Assembly (NCBI RefSeq): GCF_036227205.1
Contig: NZ_CP109442.1
Span: 3,410,001 to 3,474,000 of the forward strand
Origin: Amycolatopsis sp. NBC_01480
GTDB lineage: Bacteria > Actinomycetota > Actinomycetes > Mycobacteriales > Pseudonocardiaceae
Direction: 5' to 3'
DNA length: 64,000 bases
This document shows, piece by piece, positions 59,301 to 64,000 of this stretch (the first letter of the stretch is position 1; the number at the start of each line of letters is the position of its first letter). A program made the translations under genes and the position numbers. The notes beneath the pieces were generated by a model. It searched no databases and was not told the DNA's origin. It worked only from the letters and a program-made list of their open reading frames with translations.

Positions 59301-59484
59301 CGTTCGCCGCGCCGTCCGGCGGGTCCTCGCCGTACATGCCGTCGATCAGCCGCTCGGCGGCCACGAACCGGCCCGCGTCCACGGCGAGCAGCGCCAGCAG
59401 CGCCCGCACCCGCGGCCCGCCCACGGAGACCGCGCCACCCGACGGCTCCCAGGCCGTGACCGCCCCCAGCGCCCCGATCCGCAT
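56365..59484 (-). CDS. AfsR/SARP-type regulator with NB-ARC and TPR-like domains
   Basis: This large regulator has 1039 residues. An OmpR-like winged helix (about 1-92, MRIGALGAVTAWEPSGGAVSVGGPRVRALLALLAVDAGRFVAAERLIDGM) is followed by a BTAD domain (about 95-242, VDVHRFERLAGDGRREL ... LADELGADPGPELAEAH). An NB-ARC-like ATPase comes next, with Walker A LLGPGGTGKT (281-290) and Walker B PLLVLDNCEHV near 345, plus ATSREPLGITGEQ. A long TPR-like array (about 640-1010) completes it. Relatives activate antibiotic or export genes. It starts with ATG at 59484. Downstream on the same strand lies the truncated MFS gene. Immediately upstream is an IS110 insertion site, which may separate it from former promoter sequences. 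Confidence 0.93.
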   Translation of the reverse strand: MRIGALGAVTAWEPSGGAVSVGGPRVRALLALLAVDAGRFVAAERLIDGMYGEDPPDGAANALQSQVSRLRGALKAVAPVEFTAAGYRLVVDPEDVDVHRFERLAGDGRRELAAGDAARASELLGEALALWRGPAFADVTEAPFAATQSTRLEELRADVAADRVDAEISLGRAAGVLDELRATVAEQPLRERSRAQLVRALQAAGRSAEALAAFEDARRTLADELGADPGPELAEAHLAALRSEPVKPASALPAQLTSFVGRDGELQQVAELLRHARLVTLLGPGGTGKTRLAVEVAATGAEPVTFVALAPHVAGDVVQAVLSALGLRENASPRRGTVGPDPVDRLVAALRDRAPLLVLDNCEHVVDAAARLLARLLPACPGLRVLATSREPLGITGEQLAPVPRLAVPPPGTPAEQALGFPAARLFADRAAASDPAFRVDDGTIGDVQHICAALDGLPLALELAAARVRTLPVGEIAARLDDRFRLLARGSRTAEARHRSLRGVVEWSWELLDDDERRLARRLTVFPGGATLAAAEEVCGVPDAVDLLPGLADKSLVEASGDRYRMLETIRAFCAEKLTGAGETEQLHRAHALVFLRLAEEADPKLRTAEQLEWLERLDAEYDNLVAALRWATEEDLPTAFRLTAALAAYWWMRGRRYEGAMLSLEIVKRCGPEPPREYAEEFLMCVLNAMSAGPGQDATAHFKSLVEGYAADMSWAPRHPMLSMLMGVVIGPPADDSELYVRSRLMAHGDPWTSALVPMGLGLRSMLMGDLDTAERSLREGEARYRELGERWGLSMTLDHLSQMLTWSGRHDEALTAMTESMGLMQQLGAADDYADLLCRRADSRSLRGDFAGARADYELTISLARRSGMPETRASAYVGLAGLARRTGDLATARSLADRALAECTSSSYSVAAVRASATIELGWIALADGHPAQARVRMSEAVASAGQWRDSMVLAAALEGVAGAANLEDRPEEAALLLGAAVAVRGTELVGQPDVTQVTASAQARLGPDFATKYAAGRALTTPKALTAAGIEPAP

Positions 59485-59515
59485 GCGCTCAGCCTAGGCG
59501 GGCCCCTGCCGCATG

Positions 59516-59559
59516 CGCCCCAATGTGGCGTTCGGTGCGTTGAGCGCACCCAACGCCAC
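59516..59559. repeat. Palindromic repeat interrupted by the IS110 element
   Basis: The left arm (59516-59539, CGCCCCAAT followed by GTGGCGTTCGGTGCG) pairs with CGCACCCAACGCCAC (59545-59559, one mismatch) and then with ATTGGGGCG at 62013-62021, beyond both insertion sequences. Joining 59559 to 62013 restores a 24-bp-arm palindrome with no base lost. Confidence 0.85.
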
Positions 59560-59576
59560 TGTGAGGATGTGGGGGT

Positions 59577-59760
59577 GGGGTCACCGGGCCGGTGTGACTC
59601 TGTATGCCACTGACCGTTGGTGTCTGTCCAATGATCTGTCGGCCGGCCCGGTGGTCCCGCTTGCCTCACCGGGTGCGGGGTGTGTGACCTGATAGGAGCC
59701 TGTAGCCGCAGGCCGCTGATCACAGTGTTGTCCGCTCACCGCGGTTCGGTGGGGTGCCGT
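59577..59760 (+). ncRNA. Candidate bridge RNA of the IS110 element
   Basis: A 10-bp stem (ACCGGGCCGG 59583-59592 with 59643-59652) encloses a 50-base loop. This loop holds GCCACTG (59606-59612), identical to the left target junction, and CCAATGAT (59628-59635), complementary to the right junction ATCATTGG. A second loop holds ATAGGAGC (59692-59699), identical to the element's right end (60945-60952), and TCACAGTG (59720-59727), complementary to the left end CACTGTGA (59557-59564). A small stem GCCTG/CAGGC separates the latter two. The order same-strand guide then complementary guide repeats in both loops, as in IS621 bridge RNA. RNA boundaries are estimates. Confidence 0.7.
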
Positions 59761-59801
59761 TGCCCGCCCAGAACCATCCGAGAAGGAACGACACGACCAG
59801 C

Positions 59802-60938
59802 ATGGCAAAACTCCCCGGTAAAACCCAGCCCGCCCCTGTCACCGCCGATGCCGCGGCCACCGGGCAGGTGATCACGGCGGGGGTGGACACCCATCGTGAC
59901 TTCCACTGGGCCGCGGTGAAGAACGCGCTCGGGCAGGTGCTGGGCACCCGCCGGTTCGCCGCGACCGGTGCCGGCTACCAGGCACTGCTGGCCTGGTTGC
60001 GTGGCTTCGGCACGGTCACCGCGGTCGGGGTGGAGGGCACCGGCTCCTACGGGGCCGGGCTGACCCGCTACCTGACCGGTGAGCACGTCCGGGTGGTGGA
60101 GGTCAACCGGCCGAACCGGCAGAAACGACGCCGGCAAGGCAAGACAGACCCGCTGGACGCGATCAGCGCCGCCGCGGCGACGCAGTCCGGCGACGCCACC
60201 GCCGCCCCTAAACTCCGCACCGGCCCGATCGAGTCGGTGCGGGTGCTGCGCGGCACCCGCGACACCTGGATCAAAGCCCGCACCGCCGCCTGGAACACCC
60301 TGCGCGCCCTGCTCGTCACCGCACCCGACGATCTGCGCGAACAGCTCACCGGACTCACCCCGGCACGGCTGCTGGCAGCCTGCCTGGCCCTGCCCGGCAC
60401 CGACAACACCGGCACCGGCCTCGCCCACGCCCTGCTCGACGCCGGCACCGCCACCCGCATCGCGCTGCACGATCTCGCCACCATGATCAGCCACTACGAC
60501 CAGGCCGTCACCCGGCTCAACACCCAGCTCACCGCCCTGATCACCCTCATCGCGCCCCGCACCCTCGCCCAGCACGGCCTCGGCCCCGACACCACCGGCC
60601 AACTGCTCATCACCGCCGGCAACAACCCCGACCGCCTCCGCAGCGAACCCGCCTTCGCCATGCTCACCGGCACCGCACCCCACCAAGCCAGCTCAGGCCT
60701 CACCGACCGGCACCGACTCAACCGCGGCGGCGACCGCCACGCCAACGCCGCCCTCTACCGCATCACCATCACCCGCATGGCCACCCACCAACCCACCCGC
60801 GACTACGTCACCACACACCGAACACCCAACCGCAGCAACGGAAAACACATCATCCGCAAACTCAAACGCTACATCGCCCGCAACATCTACCCACACCTCA
60901 CAGCAGACCTCGCCGCCCTCCAACACCTCACCCCTTGA
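59802..60938 (+). CDS. IS110-family transposase (DEDD RuvC-like plus serine-recombinase-like)
   Basis: This recombinase of 378 residues has the N-terminal RuvC-like DEDD domain in VITAGVDTHRDFHWAAVKNALGQVLGTRRF (first Asp), TAVGVEGTGSYGAGLTRYL (Glu), VNRPNRQKRRRQGKTDPLDAISAAAA (paired Asp), then a helical middle. The C-terminal Tnp domain carries FAMLTGTAPHQASSGLTDRHRLNRGGDRHANAALYRI, which includes the conserved GTAPxxxSSG with the catalytic Ser. IS110 enzymes act with an RNA that pairs to target and donor. ATG at 59802 follows GAAGGAACGACAC. It appears intact. Confidence 0.94.
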   Translation: MAKLPGKTQPAPVTADAAATGQVITAGVDTHRDFHWAAVKNALGQVLGTRRFAATGAGYQALLAWLRGFGTVTAVGVEGTGSYGAGLTRYLTGEHVRVVEVNRPNRQKRRRQGKTDPLDAISAAAATQSGDATAAPKLRTGPIESVRVLRGTRDTWIKARTAAWNTLRALLVTAPDDLREQLTGLTPARLLAACLALPGTDNTGTGLAHALLDAGTATRIALHDLATMISHYDQAVTRLNTQLTALITLIAPRTLAQHGLGPDTTGQLLITAGNNPDRLRSEPAFAMLTGTAPHQASSGLTDRHRLNRGGDRHANAALYRITITRMATHQPTRDYVTTHRTPNRSNGKHIIRKLKRYIARNIYPHLTADLAALQHLTP

Positions 60939-60958
60939 CCAACCATAGGAGCATCATT

Positions 60959-62012
60959 GGGGACTTTTCATCCTGTTGGTGCTGGTCAGTGTGGTTGACA
61001 GTGTCGGTTGTTGTTGTGTGGCACCAGGGCGGGGAGTGTCAGCGGGAGATGCTGGAACGAGACGGAGCCCCCGGATGTTGATCAAGATGTGACCCAAGAT
61101 CTGCACCACGGGGGCTCCGAGCCCATTGTCTATCAGACGGCGCTGCCCGTCTCGGCCAGCCAGCTGCGCATGCTCACCGAGCTGATCCGGGAGCATCGCC
61201 GGAATATCGGATCACGGTGGCGCACCGCGGTTCCCGGCCGGCAAGCCATCCTGGCGCTCGCATGGCTCCGGCATGACCAGCGACTCCTGGACCTGGCCCG
61301 CGCCAACAGCACCTCCGCCTCCACGATCCGCCGGTGGGGCCTGGAGGCCATCGGGCTGCTGGCCGCCCGAGCGCCCCGCCTGGACCGGGTCCTGGCCCGT
61401 CTGGCCGCCCGCGGGCACACGGTCGTACTGGTCGATGGCACCCTGATCCCGACCCGCCGACGCACCGGCACCGCCAACCGCCCGAACTACAGCGGCAAAC
61501 ACAAACACCACGGCCTCAACGTCCAAGCCCTCACCGACACCCACGGCCGGCTCCTCTGGCTATCCCCACCCCTGCCCGGGAAAACCGCGGACATCACCGC
61601 CGCCCGCCGCCACCGGCTGCTGGACCGCCTGCACCACCACGGACTGGCCGCCATCGCCGACAAGGGCTACCAAGGCTGGCACAAAGACCTCCGCCACCAA
61701 ACCGGACGCGACCAGATCGTGCTCACCCCCTACAAAGCCGAAACCAACCGGCCCGTGACCAGCGCACAACAGACCACCAACACCATCCTCAACGGAGTCC
61801 GCCGCGCCGTCGAAACCGGATTCGCCACCCTCAAAACCTGGCGCATCCTGAACAAACTCCGACTCCACACCCGCCACGCCAGCACCTTGCTACGCGCCCT
61901 GCTCACCCTCATCCAACACGAACAACACCCCCTGACAACCCCCACCCAACCCCACCACTAACACACCCAGCCAACCCCACCCCACCAGCACAAACCAAGA
62001 TGAAAAGTCCCC
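60959..62012 (+). mobile_element. IS5-family insertion sequence, inserted beside the IS110 right end
   Basis: About 1054 bp. The terminal inverted repeats share GGGGACTTTTCATC exactly (left 60959-60972, right 61999-62012 on the minus strand) and remain similar for about 27 bp. The flanks show a 3-bp duplication ATT (60956-60958 and 62013-62015), compatible with the ANT duplications of the ISL2 group. It landed within four bases of the IS110 end, in the remaining target palindrome. Confidence 0.88.
61089..61961 (+). CDS. IS5-family DDE transposase
   Basis: About 290 residues from the GTG at 61089 (a longer frame begins at 61008). An N-terminal helix-turn-helix (SRWRTAVPGRQAILALAWLRHDQRLLDLARANSTSASTIRRWGLEAIG) is followed by the DDE_Tnp_4-like catalytic core: first Asp in VVLVDGTLIPTRR, second in AAIADKGYQGWHKDL, and Glu in RRAVETGFATLKTWRILN. 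The frame is intact, so the element may still move. The upstream 130 bases form the left end. Confidence 0.92.
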   Translation: MTQDLHHGGSEPIVYQTALPVSASQLRMLTELIREHRRNIGSRWRTAVPGRQAILALAWLRHDQRLLDLARANSTSASTIRRWGLEAIGLLAARAPRLDRVLARLAARGHTVVLVDGTLIPTRRRTGTANRPNYSGKHKHHGLNVQALTDTHGRLLWLSPPLPGKTADITAARRHRLLDRLHHHGLAAIADKGYQGWHKDLRHQTGRDQIVLTPYKAETNRPVTSAQQTTNTILNGVRRAVETGFATLKTWRILNKLRLHTRHASTLLRALLTLIQHEQHPLTTPTQPHH

Positions 62013-62168
62013 ATTGGGGCGTTCGTTACCGGCAGGTTTCGTCCCCCGGCCATCGCCGGGCAGGCGCCTATATACACTTCGGCGCGACCCGACGCAACGG
62101 AGGGAACGGGGACAAACCTCGTTCACGCTCCCCACCGGGCGCGGCGGCCCGCAAGGCTCAGGAGAGGT

Positions 62169-63308
62169 ATGTCTGACGTCCAGGAACCCGTGCTGCTCGG
62201 CAAGCCCACGGTCGGCGAAGAGGAGCTGGCCGCGGTCGCCGAGGTCTTCCGGTCGGGCTGGCTCGCCGGCGCCGGGCCCGCCTGCCGCCGGTTCGAGGAG
62301 CGCTTCGCCCAGCTCACCGGCACCGAGCACGCGCTGAGCACGAGCAACTGCGGCTCGGCCCTGTTCCTCGGCCTCAAGGTGCTCGGCGTCCAGCCCGGCG
62401 ACGAGGTGATCGTCGGCGACTACACCTTCCCCGCGACCGGCCACGCCGTGCTGCAGGCCGGCGCGAAGCCGGTGTTCGCCGACGTCCGCCCGGACGTCTG
62501 GAGCGCCGACCCGGCCGCGATCGAAGCGCTGATCACCCCGCGCACGGTCGGCATCCTCGCGGTCGACGTGGCCGGCCAGCCCGGTGACTTCGACGAGTAC
62601 CGGGCGATCGCCGGCAAACACGGCCTCTGGCTGTTCGAAGACGCCGCCTGCGCCGCGGGCGCCACCTACCGCACGCGCCCGGCCGGCAGCCTCGCCGACC
62701 TCGCCGCGTTCTCCTTCCACGGCCGCAAGGGCATCACCGCGGGCGAGGGCGGCGCGCTCGTCTCGAACCGCGAAGACCTGATCGCGCACGCCCGCAAGCT
62801 GCACACGTACGGCATCGAGCCAGCCATCACCCGCGAGGGCTCCGGCGCGCTGCCGATCCCGGAGTTCCACGAACTCGGCTACAACTTCCGGCTCTCGGAC
62901 ATCCAGGCCGCGATCATGGGCGTCCAGCTCGACCGGCTGCCCGACCTGCTGGCCGCCCGCAGCTCGGTGGCCAAGCGCTACCACGAGGCCTTCGCCGACG
63001 TCGCCGCGCTGACCGTGCCCGTCGAGCTGCCCGACCGCGAGCACCCGTGGCAGGCGTACTTGCTCACGGTCGCGCCGGAGGTCAGCCGCGACGCATTGGC
63101 GCTGCGCATCCGTTCGCAGGGCGTGCAGTGCAACTTCGGCACCTACGCCTCGCACCTGCAGCCGGTGTACGGCGAGCAGGCGCCGTTGCCCGTGTCCGCG
63201 GACGCCTTCCGGCGCCAGCTGGCCGTCCCGATGCACGCCGAGCTGACCGACGCCGAGGTCGAGCGCGTCGTGACGACCGTCCGCGAAGCCACGCTGGCGC
63301 TGTCGTGA
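62169..63308 (+). CDS. DegT/DnrJ/EryC1/StrS sugar aminotransferase
   Basis: This PLP enzyme of 379 residues transfers an amino group to a nucleotide-linked keto-sugar. Motifs: GKPTVGEEELAAVAEVFRSGWLAGAGPACRRFEERFAQLTGTEHALSTSNCGSAL, VIVGDYTFPATGHAVLQAGAKPVFADV, LFEDAACAAGATY, and the Schiff-base Lys187 in FSFHGRKGITAGEGGALVSN. The FHGRKxITxGEGG form is like GDP-perosamine or UDP-4-keto-sugar aminotransferases. ATG at 62169 with AGGAGAG upstream. It starts just beyond the nested insertion sequences and is followed by an epimerase gene; together they look like the head of a polysaccharide or glycosylated natural-product locus. Confidence 0.93.
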   Translation: MSDVQEPVLLGKPTVGEEELAAVAEVFRSGWLAGAGPACRRFEERFAQLTGTEHALSTSNCGSALFLGLKVLGVQPGDEVIVGDYTFPATGHAVLQAGAKPVFADVRPDVWSADPAAIEALITPRTVGILAVDVAGQPGDFDEYRAIAGKHGLWLFEDAACAAGATYRTRPAGSLADLAAFSFHGRKGITAGEGGALVSNREDLIAHARKLHTYGIEPAITREGSGALPIPEFHELGYNFRLSDIQAAIMGVQLDRLPDLLAARSSVAKRYHEAFADVAALTVPVELPDREHPWQAYLLTVAPEVSRDALALRIRSQGVQCNFGTYASHLQPVYGEQAPLPVSADAFRRQLAVPMHAELTDAEVERVVTTVREATLALS

Positions 63309-63355
63309 ACAAGGCCGCCGTCGAAGACACCGCCGAACGAGGAGAGAGCGCGACC

Positions 63356-64000
63356 ATGTCCGAGAAAAAGGTGTTCTTCACCGGTGGCGGTGGGTTCATC
63401 GCCGCGCACGTGATCCCGCTGCTGCTGGACGGCGGCTACACCGTGCGGATCTTCGACAACATGACCCGCGGCGACCGCACCCGCGTCAACGAGTTCGTCG
63501 CCACCGGCAAGGTCGAGCTGGTCGAGAAGGACGTGCGTTACGGCGGCGCGGTGCGCGAGGCCATCCGCGGCTGCACCCACGTGGTCCACTTCGCCACGGT
63601 GTCGATCAACAAGTCGATCGCCGACCCGCACGAGTCGATCGACATCAACATGACCGGCAACCACAACGTGTTCGCCGCGGCCGCCGACGAGGGCGTCGAG
63701 CGCCTGGTGTTCGCGTCCACTGCTTCGGTGTACGGGGAGCCGAAGCGGCTGCCGATGCACGAGGACGACGAGCTTCGCCCGCTCACGCCGTACTGCATCA
63801 CCAAGCGCGCGGGCGAGGACCTGCTCGGCTTCTACGAGCGCACCAAGGGCCTGTCCTGGAACGCGTTGCGGTTCTTCAACGTGTACGGCCCCGGCCAGAA
63901 GATCGAGGCCTACTACACCTCGGTGATCAACCACTTCATCCAGCGCTTGCGCGCCGGTCAGCCGCCGGTCATCGACGGCCGCGGCGACCAGTCGATGGAC
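63356..64000 (+). CDS. NAD-dependent sugar epimerase/dehydratase (3' end outside window)
   Basis: The first 215 residues of a short-chain (extended) dehydrogenase acting on nucleotide sugars. The NAD motif is VFFTGGGGFIAAHVIPLLLDGGY (variant of TGGAGFIG). VVHFATVSINKSIADPHESIDINMTGNHNVF follows, then the catalytic Ser in FASTASVYGEPKRLP and Tyr-x-x-x-Lys in TPYCITKRAGEDLLGFYER, then FFNVYGPGQ. It resembles UDP-glucose 4-epimerase-like enzymes. ATG at 63356 with GAGGAGAG upstream; a GTG overlapping the aminotransferase stop is less likely. Co-transcribed with the aminotransferase. It runs off the window. Confidence 0.92.
   Translation, partial: MSEKKVFFTGGGGFIAAHVIPLLLDGGYTVRIFDNMTRGDRTRVNEFVATGKVELVEKDVRYGGAVREAIRGCTHVVHFATVSINKSIADPHESIDINMTGNHNVFAAAADEGVERLVFASTASVYGEPKRLPMHEDDELRPLTPYCITKRAGEDLLGFYERTKGLSWNALRFFNVYGPGQKIEAYYTSVINHFIQRLRAGQPPVIDGRGDQSMD

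Larger units (their letters stand above)
59560..60955 (+). mobile_element. IS110-family insertion sequence
   Basis: About 1396 bp, with the ends defined by the reconstructed palindromic target. The left end starts TGTGAGGATG and the right end finishes CATAGGAGCATC. There are no inverted terminal repeats and no target duplication, as expected for IS110. The non-coding left end is long (about 240 bp) and the right very short (17 bp), the layout of the IS110 group with a bridge RNA upstream of the recombinase. The end positions are uncertain by one or two bases because the recombination core is not fixed. Confidence 0.85.

Noticed and set aside
1..64000. CRISPR arrays, prophage or integrative-element attachment sites
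   Set aside because: No regularly spaced repeats, integrase, phage structural gene or tRNA-associated duplication was seen.

Overview
The window is chromosomal DNA of a high-GC actinomycete. Frequent GTG starts, four-base overlapping starts and stops, leaderless-looking genes, DUF3558/DUF4232 lipoproteins, a SARP-type regulator, a class F sortase, a DosR-like response regulator and IdeR-type iron boxes together suggest Pseudonocardiaceae, probably Amycolatopsis or a close relative. This assignment comes from gene content, not from a marker gene.

Layout. 1-4.2 kb: the 3' part of a cytochrome P450, DUF5926 and DUF952 proteins, and an ECF sigma factor coupled to a membrane protein that is probably its anti-sigma factor. 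4.3-9.8 kb: ferritin behind three tandem iron-box-like sites, arginine deiminase, a CPBP membrane protease, a PPOX oxidoreductase, and a DUF2470 protein behind a near-perfect iron box. 10-13.5 kb: an unknown protein with an IclR regulator, DUF998, GDT1 and CutA. 13.6-26.5 kb: a respiratory block. cydA, cydB and a fused cydDC form an operon that ends in a GAF-domain histidine kinase. A DosR-type response regulator lies 4.5 kb downstream on the other strand, and a DosR-like box sits just upstream of cydA. Between them are a STAND ATPase and a TagF-like transferase coupled to the regulator gene. 26.7-34.6 kb: a class F sortase with its probable substrate, a thermonuclease-like exoprotein, a degenerate DnaQ-type exonuclease fused to TerB-like, BRCT-like and membrane regions, a MazG-like hydrolase and two large unknown proteins. 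34.8-49 kb: housekeeping genes (coaA, pheA, serS) mixed with a macro-domain protein, a septum-formation/zincin pair, a three-gene set resembling E. coli yjfLMC, a haloalkane dehalogenase-like hydrolase and a class III aminotransferase. 49-59.5 kb: a nucleotidyltransferase, a double DUF3558 lipoprotein, a FAD monooxygenase, an L-2-hydroxyglutarate oxidase divergent from a TetR gene, an MFS transporter gene truncated at a palindromic repeat, and a 1039-residue SARP/NB-ARC regulator. 59.5-62 kb: two nested insertion sequences. An IS110-group element sits inside the arm of a palindromic repeat, and an IS5-family element has inserted beside its right end. 62-64 kb: the start of a sugar-modification cluster (DegT aminotransferase and a partial NAD-dependent epimerase).

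The strongest unusual signals are: (1) the 5' non-coding end of the IS110 element reads as a bridge RNA, with two guide pairs matching the target and donor ends; (2) a DosR-like box before cydABDC-kinase, with the DosR-like regulator close by; (3) two sizes of iron-box promoter; (4) an exonuclease-fold protein that has lost its catalytic residues; (5) several families of palindromic repeats, one of which marks the breakpoint of a truncated transporter gene.
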